This document shows, piece by piece, positions 26,161-39,054 of a DNA stretch of 62,000 nucleotides. The first letter of the stretch is position 1, and every line of letters begins with the position of its first letter. Below the pieces are notes generated by a model. The model saw only the letters and a list, made by a program, of their open reading frames with translations. It did not search any database and was not told the origin of the DNA. The DNA is from Neocallimastix lanati (nom. inval.). Its lineage: Eukaryota; Neocallimastigomycota; Neocallimastigomycetes; Neocallimastigales; Neocallimastigaceae. A program made the translations under genes and the position numbers. Location: the NCBI GenBank assembly GCA_016946835.1, contig JACVTC010000002.1, forward strand, positions 2,375,001-2,437,000, in the 5' to 3' direction.

Positions 26161-28080
26161 TTTCAATGATTGGTCAATTTTTTATTATATAAAAAAATTC
26201 TTAAAGAAAATTTCTAATTTTTGGTTAATTTTTTAATTTTTTATGTACAGAATTAATGTATTATCAAAGTAATTAATATTTTATATGCTATAAAAAAATG
26301 AACTAAATGAATTATTAAATGTTTAAATAAACAAAAAAGTAGAAATAGAAACATTATATAAATAGAAATAAAAGGAATATTATAATAAAAGTATTTTTAT
26401 TTAAAATAGGTTGTAATAGCCTTAAAGAACTGTATAAATATTGTTTAATAAATATACTAATACAATATGAAGTATTTAATACCATAAAATAAGAATATTA
26501 AAGATATAATAAAAAAAATTAACACTATATCGGTGTTTAAAAATTTTTTGATAAATTCCAAGGTTACACATAAAAATATATATAATATTTTTTCTTTATT
26601 TATTTATTTTATTGATATTATAGAAATTGTTAAAAAAAAAAATAAAAGTAATAAATAATTAAAAAAAAAAAAAATTGTTAAAATAATTGTCTTTTTCAAA
26701 ATAAAAAAAAAAGTATTTTTATTATAAAATGGTAATTAGTCATTTGAAAAAGGATTATTAATATTACTTAATGGTCTTTTAATTTAACATGTTTAAATGA
26801 AAAAAAAAAAAAAATATTAAATCTTATTTTTTATTATTAATATATAATTATTCTTTGATTAATTTTATTTTATATTTAACCATATGTTTGTTAAAACAAA
26901 TTGTAATAAAATGCTATATTTCTCTTAAACTAAGCAAATTAAAATATTAAATATATTAAAACTATCCCATAATATGTAATTAAAATAAATATATCAATTT
27001 AATTTATTAAAATTTTTTTTTTTAGTGATATATTGTGAAGTTTTTGAAGGATTTGTAAATACTGCCATTTATTAAATATTAACAAGTCCTCTATATATTT
27101 TTAATTTTCTGGTGGTTAAGATTTTTTTTTTATTATTATTATATTTTTGTATTTTTTAACAACTTTTCTGTTTTTTTATTTATTATCGAAAATTTTATTA
27201 TAATGTATAATAAAAAACTTTTTTAAAGTAATATTTGCAAGATATAATTATTATTAATTAAAATTTTCATATTTACAATGTAATTATTATTTTGGCTTGA
27301 TTCTCATAAATTAAATTTTTCATCCTTTTTTCTATAACAATGAAATTTTAATTAAATAGTTTCGACCAATTTATAATTTTCTATATTCAATATATAACTA
27401 ATATAAAAAATTATGTAATGGCATAAATTTAATAGTAACAATAGTTATTGCTTTTCCTTCATATTAGAAAATAAATTAATAATAATAACAATAATAATAG
27501 TAGTAATAATAATTAAATAAAAATTATTATTATTCTCTTTTCCTAAAAATATTTTTCTTTTAATCAATCAAGCAGAAATATACTTTTTGCTTTCTGTTTT
27601 TAAGATTAATTTAAATATCATAATTTTGAATACTAGAAAAAGTATAGAATAAATAGGTAGATATATATATTTATAAAAAAAATTATGAATAGAAAATTAT
27701 TATATTCTTTAAAAATAGAAAAATCTTTAAAACATATTGTATATAGTCCTTTATATATTATAATTCTAGTATTAATTATATTTCTTTTTTTTTCATTTAT
27801 TTTTTTTTTTTTTTAGTTGTTATTATGTAATATTTTTATACTTTGATTCAAAAATAAATAATAATAAATGTATTATATATCCTAACAAAGTTAGCATTAA
27901 TTTATTATTATTATTATTATTATTTTATTTATTTAAAAATAATAAAAGTTTTAATAAATAATCAGTGATAATTATTAAAAAAAAAAAAAATTTAAACCAA
28001 AAAAGGGGAAAAAAATAATAATTATTTTGAAATTAAATTTTAATAAAAGTAAAATAAATGAATGAATATAAATAAAAAAA
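26161..28080. other. AT desert
   Basis: No coding, RNA or mobile-element signal recognised. Confidence 0.6.
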
Positions 28081-28200
28081 TTATATTGTTGAAGTTCCTC
28101 AATCCTCAACGGACGGTGCAACCTTTATTAAATAATCAGTGGACATACCATTTTAGTGACTTCGTATCTATTTTCAAATAATTAACTTCCTATACGTTCC

Positions 28201-28278
28201 TTAATTGACCTTATTACGACTAGAGGTTTCATCGTCTGTTGAGGAACTAGATCCAGGTCTATTTTTTGCAGGTGTTTC
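28201..28278 (-). pseudogene. Possible orphan terminal exon
   Basis: On the minus strand, an acceptor-like ATGTAG precedes a 25-codon open stretch (ETPAKNRPGSSSSTDDETSS...), then TAA. Codon choice and composition look coding, against pure A/T flanks, but I find no upstream exon to join it to within 1 kb. A partial inverted copy of part of it lies at 28094-28115. It may be a relic of a gene tail moved here. Confidence 0.35.
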
Positions 28279-28299
28279 CTACATAAAATATTTATACAC

Positions 28300-29208
28300 A
28301 GCAGTCTCTCTATTAACTAAACACAAATATTGCATAGTATTTTTTTCTTTAAACATTAAATTATTAGATATCAATGTTCAATATAACATTTTATTTTAAA
28401 AGTATAATAAATAAATAGAACAAGAATTCATAAATAGATTCTTATTTCAAAAATAAAATAAAAATATAAAGTTTACTTTAATATTATTATCTTAGATAAT
28501 TCTTTAAAATGGAAAATTTCATTGAAATAAAAAAATAAAAATTTAAAACGTATTAAAATTTGACATAATAATGAAGAAATCATTATTCTTTACTATTGTG
28601 TAACAAATAAAAATATTTTATACATAAATAAAAATAGAAATACATAACGTTTAAATTTTTACATTGTATGACAGTATCAATTTATTAATTATATCAACTT
28701 TAAGTATTACTAAATCAAATCAAAAATATGATAAGATTTAATATATCTTTAAATCATATAAATCCTTAGAAAAATTAAAAAAATTTTAAAATATGATAAT
28801 AAATTAATATATATTTCTGTCAAATATTCTCAATATACAAGATAATTTTAATAATTTTTAATTTTATTTATTGTTTTTTTTTTTAATTAAAATTCGTTTA
28901 TTACAAAAAAAAAATCTCATATCTCATATATGGTTAAATTATTTAAAAATATTAATTACAGAAATGAAAATAGTAAAAGTAATAATATTAAACAGAAAAT
29001 AAAAGTACAGCAAACAAAAAAAAATTTTATTAAAAAATTTATACTTTTTTAATATTTGTTTTTACAATATTAACAATGATACATATGATTAAAATAACTA
29101 ATATATTATAAATTAAAAGAAATATTAGTGATATAAATCACAAATTATTAATGAACCACTAATTCTATTATTCCTTTATACTTTGCTTACCTTATTTAAA
29201 AATATCCT

Positions 29209-29239
<31 letters not shown>

Positions 29240-29416
29240 CATTTATTTATTTATTTTAATATAATGAACATTAAAACTTACATAAAGAGTACCTTCCATA
29301 TACACATTATTTTTTTATTCATTAATTTATTTTCATTATAATGAAATATGAATAAATATTTTGATAATTATTATTATTATTATAATATAATTAAAATTGA
29401 TAAATAATATATCATG

Positions 29417-29447
<31 letters not shown>

Positions 29448-30715
29448 GCAAATTACACTACTATGTAACTATAAAATTATATTAAATATATATATATATA
29501 TATATTTTTTTTTTATTTTGAAATGAATGATTCATAGTAATAATTAAAAAGAAAAAAGAATTAAATAAAAATATTTTAATACTTAATATATATATTTTTT
29601 ATTTATTTAAATTACAGAAAATGTAATTTGAAGTCAATTTTTTTTAAATAATGAATTAAAAATATTTTATTACGTATTAAATCCTTTATATAATTAATTA
29701 ATTATAAAACAAGTCAAAATTATTATTTTTTAAATGAAAGCTTTTATTAATTATTGTCTATTTAATTTTTTTCTTTTTTTTTTTTAAATTATTTTTTTTT
29801 AAATTGTTTCTTTTTTTTTTTTTAATTAATATGAAACTAAAAAGGATAGATTAAATTATTAGTAAAAATAATAATATAAAATTTTTCAATTATATGGAAA
29901 TTTATTAAATAAAAAAAAAAAAGAAATTAAGTATAATAAAAAAAAGTAAATAAATAAAAAAATAATATTTAGAAATTAACTATACTATTATAATTATTTA
30001 CATAATTAATAATGAGCATACATAAATATATATTTATAATATATTTAAAAAAAAAAAATTCTTAAAAACATTTATACGTAAGATATTTATTATTAAAAAA
30101 TGTTTTTAAAATAAAATTTTTATATATATATGTTATTTATACAAAATTCTAATAAGTTCCGTTTAAAATAGTAAAAAAATATTATAAAAAAAATCAAAAC
30201 CAAAGTATTAAATAATTATAAAATTTTATAACTATAATAAAATTAAATAAAAAAAAATCAAAACCAAAGTATTAAATAATTATAAAAATTTATAACTATA
30301 ATAAAATTAAATTAATTTTTTTTTTATTGTGGTTAATTTTTATTAGAATTAAAATATTAGTTCTATTGAAATAAATATATATGTGTTTTTTTTTCAATTA
30401 ATGTATATATTGTATAATGATATAATTTTTGATGTATTGCTATTATGCAATTTTAGTAATTTTTCTTTCATTAACCATTACTTTTATTGAATAAGGATTT
30501 ATAATTATAGATCAATATGTTAAAATAAAAGAAATTATTCAAATATATTAAATACAAATAATTTATAAATATTTACATTTATTTATTTAAAATATATATA
30601 AATTATTATATTATTATATATTATTTATTTTATTATTTATTGTAATTTTCTTTTAAAAGTCATTATTTATCATTATATATATGATTTATGATTAAATTAT
30701 TTATTATTTATTAAT
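28300..30715. other. AT desert
   Basis: No gene recognised. It contains a two-copy tandem duplication of a unit of about 63 bp (AATCAAAACCAAAGTATTAA...) at 30185-30312. Confidence 0.6.
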
Positions 30716-30719
30716 TATT

Positions 30720-31015
30720 ATTCAATTATTTATTATTTATTATTTATTATTTATTATTTATTATTTATTATTTATTATATATTATTTATTATTTATTATT
30801 TATTATTTATTATTTATTATTTATTATTTATTATTTATTATTTATTATTTATTATTTATTATTTATTATTTATTATTTATTATTTATTATTTATTATTTA
30901 TTATTTATTATTTATTATTTATTATTTATTATTTATTATTTATTATTCAATTATTTATTATTTATTATTTATTATTTATTATTTATTATTTATTATTTAT
31001 TATTTATTATTTATT
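30720..31015. repeat. Heptanucleotide microsatellite (TTATTTA)n
   Basis: About 40 tandem copies of a 7-bp unit, interrupted near 30775 and 30948. More degenerate copies mixed with TTGATTA continue to about 31255. Confidence 0.9.
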
Positions 31016-31255
31016 ACTATTAATTATTGATTATTGATTATTATTGATTGATTTTTTATAATTTATTATTTATTATTTATTACTATTAATTATTGATTAT
31101 TGATTATTGATTATTATTGATTATTTATAATTTATTATGGATTATTGATCATTTATTATTTATTACTTATTGTTTATTATTGATTATTAAATATTAATTA
31201 TTTAATATTGATTATTTAATATTTAATTATTTATTATTTATTATTTATTATTTAT

Positions 31256-33971
31256 TATATTTTAAACTTTTTTTTTCTTTCATTCTTTTTAATAAAAAAG
31301 TTATGGATTTTTTAAAAATTCCATCTTTAGAAAGAATTAAATCAATTTTTTTATATAAATAATAGCATATTGATTCTATATATTATAATATATTTAATTA
31401 TAATAGACATTTTTCTCTTCCTATATTAAGGAATTCTTGTATATATTTTTGAAGATTTCATTCACATGATCATTTATATTTATTACATAAGCATATATTA
31501 TTTAATAAATTCATAAAATAAATAAGCTAAACAAAAACAAGGGTGGACTTGAAAGCATAAATAAAATAAAATTATATATATTTATTTGTTTATCTATTGT
31601 TGTAAAGAAGTCAATAAATAACAAATTATTATATAAAATATCAAACAAGAAAATTATTCATTGTAATATTATTGACTTTGATAATTTTTATAAAAGTGGT
31701 AATAAAAAAAGAATTCCTTTTTCTAGATATTAAAAAATAAACATATTTATCTTAATGATAAAAAAATAAACAAATAAAAGTCTTTTTTTTAATAAATATG
31801 TATAATAAATAATATATTAATTATTTTGAATGAAACAAATAAGCAAATTAACTAAAAATATATCAATTTTTTTTTATTATTAAGTAACATGCTTACATTG
31901 ATATATTATAATTTATTAATTATATATTATAAAATGTCCATAGTAAAATTGGAAAAAGAAACAAATAAAAAAAATAATAACAAATTAAAAAATTAAATAA
32001 AATTAGCTTTAAAGATAAAAAAAAATATATATATATATATTATTTATTATTTATTTATCAAAAATAGATCATCACCTTTTTTAAATAGTAAATATTGGAA
32101 CAATAAAATCAATTCAAAACCTATTTAATATATTTTAATGATATAAATATAACAGATAGTCAATTGAGCCTTTTTTTAATATTTTATTGGATAATAATCC
32201 ATATTGACATAAATATAATTGTAAATATAATTTCAAAAATTGAATCAAAATAAATAAATAAATATATGTAAAACAAAATAAATATATAAAAAAATATTAA
32301 AATAAATAAATATATATATAAATAAATAAATAATAATACTAATAATATATATAAATAAATTTAAATAAATAAAATATATATAGGTAAATAAATAAATATA
32401 AATAAATATATTTGTTAAATAATGAAATAATTATTGATTTTATATATTACAATATAATATTTAATAAAAATTCTTTTATTGGTTTTATTAGATGAAACAA
32501 TTTTTTAAACTATAATATATAGTAATATTGAATATCCTTATTTTACAATGATTTCGAAAATTTAATTGTGTCAGAATGGTAGTTGCCGTTTTATAATAAC
32601 GGTTGGCTTTTAGAAAAAAAAATAGATTTAAAGCTTCTCTTTAAATAAATAATATCAATAAAAAAGAACATTGAATAAAAATAAAAGATTATAACGAATA
32701 ATTAAATCTAAATATGACTAAATTTATTATACATATAATAAATTAAGCATATCATATTATATTTATATATTACAATAAGTATACGAAATTAAAATCTTAA
32801 AAATTTTAAATAGTGAAATAATAATAATAAAATTATTAGTTATAAAATAATCAAATAAAATTAAATTATACATAAATATTTTTTAATAATTGAAAGTTAA
32901 ATATATTTATAGAATAATTATTGTTTTCATTGATTAGAAAGGTTATAAAATGATTATAATTAAAGGTAATATATAATATACATTTTTTTTCTGTAAATTA
33001 ATAATAATAATATTAATAAATAAGAAATAAGAAAAATAAAAACTATTAAATAATAAATAATAAATCATAAACAATAAATCTTAATCATAAATAATATATA
33101 TAATACAATAAATCTTAATCATAAATAATATATATAATACAATAAATCTTAATCATAAATAATATATATAATAAATAATAAAATTATAATAAATAAAAAA
33201 ATAAAATAAAATAATAGATAAGAATTATTTTTAGCAATCATTATAATAATGAAGTATGATGATTTCTTTATCTTTTATGAAAGATTATATTCTTATTTGA
33301 AAGCATAAATAATTTTTTGAAATTAAAAATGGTAGTTTATCTTTTTTTTTTATTTTTTTGCATAAAACATAAAACACATAATTATGAATTTTAACCCTAA
33401 CCTTTTCAATATTATTAAAATGAACAAAATATTTAATCTAATCCTAATATATATTTATAAATTAAAAATTTTAATTATAAATTTAATAATACTTTATTTG
33501 GATTTATTTATTTGTATATTCTTTTTATTAAAATTCATTAGCATAAAGTAATATAATAACTTAAAATAAACAAAAGAAAATAATAATGTATGAATGAGTA
33601 AATAAATAAATGAATAAATAAGCAAATAAATAAATAGATTCTAAAGTATGATTCATAAATGTAATTTAATCAATAATTGTTATATATAATTTTACATAAG
33701 GTTTATTTATTGTGATGAAAAACATTTATATAAATTTGATCAAATTCAAAATAAATAAACAGACAAATAAATAGTAGATTAATGGACTAGTTCATATTTT
33801 ATAATATATATTTATAAAGTTAAGTAAAAGAGTATTAATAAATTTTAACTCGTTTTTTTTCATAGATTTTAAAAGATACGGTTTAATTTATTTTTTTTTT
33901 TAATTATTAACAATTTCTTTAAAGGGAAAGTATTAAAATCAATTCAATTATATAATTAATTTATTAAATAT

Positions 33972-34006
<35 letters not shown>

Positions 34007-35334
34007 TTTCTTATTGTAAATGATTAGTTAATGGTAATTTAACTTTAATTTTATATATATTACTTAATATTCATTTATCTACGTTCCTTAATTTTTACTA
34101 TTTAATTATTATTTTTATTTCAACTTTATTTTTTTTGTAAATAGTTAAAATTATTATATTTTAATATATTATGACATATATAATTTCAATTATTTCAAGA
34201 TTTTATTGAAAAATAGAATATTTTTATTACCAATTTTAATTTGAAATGAAAAATAGTTCAAAATAATGGAATATATAGATCATATATTAAAATATTAAAA
34301 TATATATATAATATAAATGTTTTATATATAATATATTTAAATAATTGATTTAATCATATGCTTGATAAATGTATATAAAACAATATATTAATTGTATTTA
34401 TTATCAAACGAATGGTTCATTCATTCATTCTTTTTTATTAAATTTTTAATTTAATTAATATAAATGAAGATATATAATAAATAAATAAATTAATTAAATA
34501 TTATTTAAATGTATAAATATTACATTCTTTGATAAATTTATGAGTGAGTAAAGAAGTTTACAAATATTAAATACATTATGCTAATTAAGATGAAATAATA
34601 AATATTAATTATTATAATAAATACCATTATATTTAATATTAATATTAATTTATTAAAATTTATTTAAATTATTATTAATAATAATATTATTATTATTAAA
34701 TAAGGATTGCCATATATAATGTTAATGTAAATAGATAATTTATAATTATATATCATATATACTAATTCAAATTTTTAGTATAAAAGAAAAAACTTTTTTC
34801 TAATTTTTTATTTTCTTCTTCAACAACAAATTTCAATAAATATTGAAAAATATTTTAAAATAACTTTATAAAAAGAACTTTTTTTTATTCTATCAAAATT
34901 AGTTTTTTTTTTTTAAATAAAAACAAAAAGTAAATATATAAAATTTTATATATATATATATATATATTTAATTTTTCATTAACAAGTAAAGTGTAAACAA
35001 AATGGAATGGAAAGAAAATAAGTTTTTATGAAATATCAATCAAAGAAATAAAAATAAACAAAAATAAATATTTAATAATAAGAAAAAATTAGTAAGAGAA
35101 GGAGGGAATTATTTATAAGAAAAATAAAACATATATTAGTATAATTAGTTTTATACTCTCATAAAGATTTTATTAAATAAAAGTTAAAGATATATAAATA
35201 ATAAAAAAGAAAAAAGAACGAAAGAAAGAAAAAAGATTATAAACTTTAAAAATAAATTGTTTGATTATTTTAAAAAATATAAAGTAATAACTTTTTTTAT
35301 TTATTAATTTATAAAATTAATAAAGATAACTAAA
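31256..35334. other. AT desert upstream of the NDP kinase gene
   Basis: No protein-coding signal. Small features: a hairpin-forming GC-shifted patch at 32570-32615 (CCGTT ... AACGG), a three-copy 39-bp tandem repeat at about 33067-33180 (AATCTTAATCATAAATAATA...), and (TTTA)n at 33970-34010. Confidence 0.6.
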
Positions 35335-35961
35335 ATGGCTACTGAAAGAACTTACATTATGGTCAAGCCAGATGGTGTTGCCCGGTAAATATTTAATGAA
35401 ATAATTAAACATTTACGTTTATATATATGTGTTTTTTTTTTTTTTTTTTAAAAAATTTTAAATTGATTAATTTTACGAATGAAAGTTTTAGTAGAAAATT
35501 TTTTATTGTGTTTTTTAGGAATATATATTAATTTTTTTTTATTATTATTTAAATATAGTGGTCTTGTTGGTGAAATCATTAAGCGTTTTGAAAACAAGGG
35601 TTTCAAGCTTCTTGGTATTAAGATGCTCCAAGCTGATGAAGAACTTATAACTAAGCACTACGAAGAACACATTGGTAAGCCATTCTTCCCAAAGATTGTT
35701 AAGTACATCTTAAGTGGTCCAGTTGTTGGTATGGTCTGGCAAGGTAAGGGTGTTGTTGCCTACGGACGTGTTATGCTCGGTAAGACTGATCCATTAAAGT
35801 CTGAACCAGGTACCATTCGTGGTGATTTCGGTATTGATTCTGGAAGAAACGTTGTTCACGGTTCTGATTCCGTTGAAAGTGCCGAAAGAGAAATTAACTT
35901 ATGGTTCCCAGAAGGTGTTAAGGATTACCCACGTGCTCTTGATAACATTATTTACGAGTGA
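35335..35961 (+). CDS. NDK1: Nucleoside diphosphate kinase, two exons
   Basis: Exon 1 is 35335-35384 and exon 2 is 35559-35961; the intron runs GTAAAT...ATATAG, and the split Arg codon joins correctly. The product has 150 residues, the usual length for group I NDP kinases. It starts [18 protein letters not shown], the classic N-terminal signature. The catalytic His is in [12 protein letters not shown] near residue 117, and it ends [12 protein letters not shown]. The enzyme moves the gamma phosphate of ATP to other NDPs through a phosphohistidine and is normally a cytosolic hexamer. Codon use is strongly biased (GGT, AAG, GTT, TTC), pointing to high expression. The stop is TGA followed by CTAG, a known readthrough context, with an open in-frame extension behind it (separate entry). 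Confidence 0.97.
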
Positions 35962-36156
35962 CTAGATGGTACCCCCGAAGAAGATAAAAAAGAACAAACT
36001 TCAGAAGTTCCAAAGACAACTGAAGAAGAAAGTGTTCAAACCACAAAAACACCAACTAATGACAAAAAAGAAGAATCAAAACCAAATAAAAATTCTCCAC
36101 CATTGACTTGTTGTTTCTTCCCATTAAGAATGAAAAACAAGCCAAAAAAGCAATAA
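35959..36156 (+). CDS. Putative translational-readthrough extension of the NDP kinase
   Basis: After the TGA at 35959-35961 the same frame stays open for 64 codons to TAA at 36154-36156, in a genome where TAA and TAG turn up every few codons by chance. The sequence TGA CTA G is the motif shown in animals and fungi to give high stop-codon readthrough. The tail is Lys/Glu/Thr/Pro-rich (LDGTPEEDKKEQTSEVPK...) and disordered, then ends with LTCCFFPLRMKNKPKKQ: two adjacent cysteines plus a basic cluster, as in palmitoylated peripheral membrane proteins (inference). It does not end in a PTS1 tripeptide. It has no ATG near its start, so it is not a separate gene. Alternatives are a recent nonsense mutation in a longer NDK, or an unseen alternative splice that skips the TGA. 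Confidence 0.7.
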
Positions 36157-36938
36157 AATTATAAGAAAATTTAAAAATAATGGATTAAATCAAAATTATT
36201 TTAATTATCTATCAAAAAAAAATATAATTTGATTTATGAATTATTTCTATAAACCCTATAATAATTATTTATTGTTGGATATTTTATTTTTTGATGAATC
36301 ATTTTTGATTAATATAGTTTAAAAAAAAAAAGCAATAAAAAAAAGTACATAAATATAAATAATTAGATATAAATTTAAATTTATTTTTTTTAAAAGTTAA
36401 TTTAATTTAATAAAAGAAATAAAAAGTAGTATTTTTTTTGATAAAGAAATTTTTTTTTAAAGTATAAAAAAATAAAGAAGAAATTCCCTAAAGGAAAAAT
36501 ATGAATTATTTAATTTTATATCCAAAATAAAAAAAAAAACATAAATATATATTCAAACTACCTAATAAAAGCAATAAATAAAAATTAAATATAAAAAATT
36601 CAATCTTTTTTTAATAATTAATAAGCATGTAATATAAATTAATAAAAGAAAAAATTTAGTAAATAATTAATAGTAAAAAATTATTTCTATTTTTTTTCTT
36701 CAGTAAAATTTAATTTTTTTTCTAATTTAAAAAAAAATTAGAACAAAAAGAATTTAAAAAATTTTTTTTCATTTTGACTTAAAAATAATAAAAAAGCAAA
36801 TAAAACAATATTAAAAGAAAAAAAAAAAAATAAATAAAATTATTATTAATTCGAAAGTATATAAAGCTTTGCATTTCGTAAATTTTTTTTTTAATGAAAA
36901 AGTGAAAAATGATGTAAAATATATAAATTCAGGAAAAG
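36157..36938. other. NDK 3' flank and tRNA upstream region
   Basis: A/T-rich, with no coding signal. It includes the presumed 3' UTR of the NDP kinase mRNA. Confidence 0.6.
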
Positions 36939-37010
36939 GGGGTGTTAGCTCAGCGGTAGAGCAATTGACTGCAGATCAATAGGTCTTCGGTTCAAATCCG
37001 GAACGCCCCT
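36939..37010 (+). tRNA. tRNA-Cys (anticodon GCA)
   Basis: A complete cloverleaf. The acceptor GGGGTGT pairs with ACGCCCC; the D arm is GCTC-AGCGGTA-GAGC; the anticodon stem ATTGA/TCAAT has loop CTGCAGA, with anticodon GCA at 36971-36973; the T arm is TTCGG-TTCAAAT-CCGGA; the discriminator base is T, as expected for tRNA-Cys. There is no intron, and no CCA is encoded. The first T run that could end RNA polymerase III transcription is only at about 37115. Confidence 0.97.
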
Positions 37011-37121
37011 AATTCCTGTAATTGACGATGAAATAAAAATTCTATGTTAAATGTTCCTAATTCCTTTGGAACTGATCACCAATGAATAATGTGTGAAAAA
37101 TTACATAGTTTGAGTCTTTTT

Positions 37122-37222
37122 TTTATTTTTATTTTTATTTTTTTTTTTCAAGTTCAAGTTTAAGTTCAAGTTTAAGTTTAAGTTCAAGTTCAAGTTCAAG
37201 TTCAAGTTCAAGTTCAAGTTCA
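37122..37222. repeat. (TTCAAG)n hexamer array
   Basis: About 12 copies of TTCAAG/TTTAAG sit between the tRNA-Cys gene and the LINE endonuclease coding sequence. They are in frame with it as Phe-Lys repeats, and either flank or form the 5' end of the element. Confidence 0.8.
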
Positions 37223-37224
37223 AT

Positions 37225-39054
37225 TTCAAATTTATATTTAAATTCAGTTCAACTTCAGATTCAAATTCAAATTCCAATAATATTAATAACACTCATATTA
37301 ATAATAATACAGTTAAAGAATTTTCTTTATGTGTCAGTTGGAATACTAATGGATGGAACTTTGATAAAAAAGACAGTGTTGAATTCTTTATTTCAATGTA
37401 CAAACTACTTTTCTTATGCTTTCAGGAAACAGGAAATGGTTCAGGTTCTAGCAGTAAATATCCATGTCGAGTATCATTAAAAAACTACAAACATTTCTTC
37501 AAAAAAGCTAATAATGAAATTCCCGGTAAAAGAGGTCTTTATATTGGGTTTCATAATTCTTGTCAAGCCTCTCTTGAAAACAACACTTATGAGTATATTA
37601 TTTCCTTGTATACTTATAATTTTTGGAATTTCATTAAATGTTCTATTGGTAATGTGTACGTACCTCATAGTGGCCATAGCCTTCATGCTAGAGCTGCTAG
37701 AATTGAAATATTGTCGTGGTTAAATAGTCACTCTTCTCATCCTTCAATGTTGGTTGGTGATTTTAATTTACCTACTGAGAAATTAGGTAATTTGCTCTCT
37801 AAATTTAGTAATTGGAAAATTCTTCCCTTATGGGGCTCCCCAATTTCATGGAGTAGAGGTAATAGAGAATCTGATATAGATCATGCGATTGTCAATGATC
37901 ATATGTTAGATTTACTTTCATATGGTACTTTTATTGACTTTCCCCCCATTTCGGATCATAAACCTTTATTAATAAAAGATAAATGTTTTTCATCAGTTAA
38001 TTCAGATAATTCTTTCTCTCTGCCTAAAAAGACAGTTAAATGGAATAGATTAAAATGTATAAATGAAAAAGAATCAATTTTTGACAACAACTATTTTAGT
38101 GTTTTAGAGGAAGTGATTCCAGATCTTAATATTAGTATTGATGATATTTCTAAGAATTTTATTTCAACTTCATTCAATATTGCTAAGGAACTTAATATCA
38201 CGTCAATATCAGAAGTTAGGAAATCTTTTTTTCATATGTCGCAGAGAATATTTAATTTGCAAAAACTCAAAATGAAATTATATAAATCCATTAAAAGAAG
38301 AGGTTCTTATCATAATTTAGATGAATTTGAAGAATTAATTGAAAAATATAATAGAATGTGCAAAATTATTCATCATATGTGTAATATTTATAGGAAAACT
38401 GAATACCAACATTGGATCAATACAGGATGTGAATATATGAAATCTCATAACCCTAAGAAAGCTTGGAAATGGCTTAAAACAACAGCAAAAGTAGATAAAT
38501 TTAAAAATATGTCAAATTCTCCAGTAAAGGACAAAAATGGTAAACTAGCTACTTCTACTAAAGAACAGTTAGAAGTATGGCACAATCACTATAAAAATCT
38601 TGCTTCAAGCCATTCTGATATCAATAGTGCATTAATAGAATGGTCTAATAAATTTTCCAATGGAACAATTAGGTATACGAGACACAATGAATGGGATATA
38701 AATCAAGACATCAGTATAGAAGAAATTAGAGAAGCAATTTTAGCTACTCCAAATTATAAAGCTTCAGGCCCGGATGGAATTCCTATTGAATTTTATAAAG
38801 CTTTAATTCCTCCGGATGACGAAAATTCAGTAAATAATTCTTCTTCTGGTTTAAATTGTTTATAGAAGATATACTCAAGAATTTGGAATGGAGAATTTCC
38901 TAGCTCTTGGAATGAAGCAAGTATTATATCTATTTGTTTATTTTTTTATCTTTTTTTTTTTTATTATTGTATTTCATGTATTTTATCAAATATTTAATTA
39001 ATAAAGATGAAACAAGTTTGCTGCCGTTAAAAAAAAAAAAAAAAAAAAAAAAAA
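37225..39054 (+). mobile_element. LINE copy 1: endonuclease plus start of RT, internally deleted
   Basis: The open frame (to 38865) encodes an apurinic-type endonuclease with the motifs VSWNTNGW (about 37334), QETG, GDFN (about 37756), SDIDHAI and SDHKPL, then a linker and the beginning of the reverse transcriptase (ASGPDGIPIEFYKA, about 38760). After a stop at 38863-38865, homology continues to SWNEASIIS (about 38928) and then jumps to a 3' UTR-like tail (TTTCATGTATTTTATCAAAT...) with poly(A) at 39029-39054. The RT core, including the FADD box, is missing, so it is a non-autonomous deletion derivative. The endonuclease frame is still fully open, which suggests a fairly young copy. Confidence 0.88.

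Noticed and set aside
33390-33405. CCCTAACC, telomere-like
   Set aside because: Only two incomplete units; not enough for an interstitial telomere.
37011-37080. Dicistronic tRNA-C/D snoRNA behind tRNA-Cys
   Set aside because: A C-box-like CGATGA and CTGA exist, but the C box has a mismatch and no good terminal stem forms.
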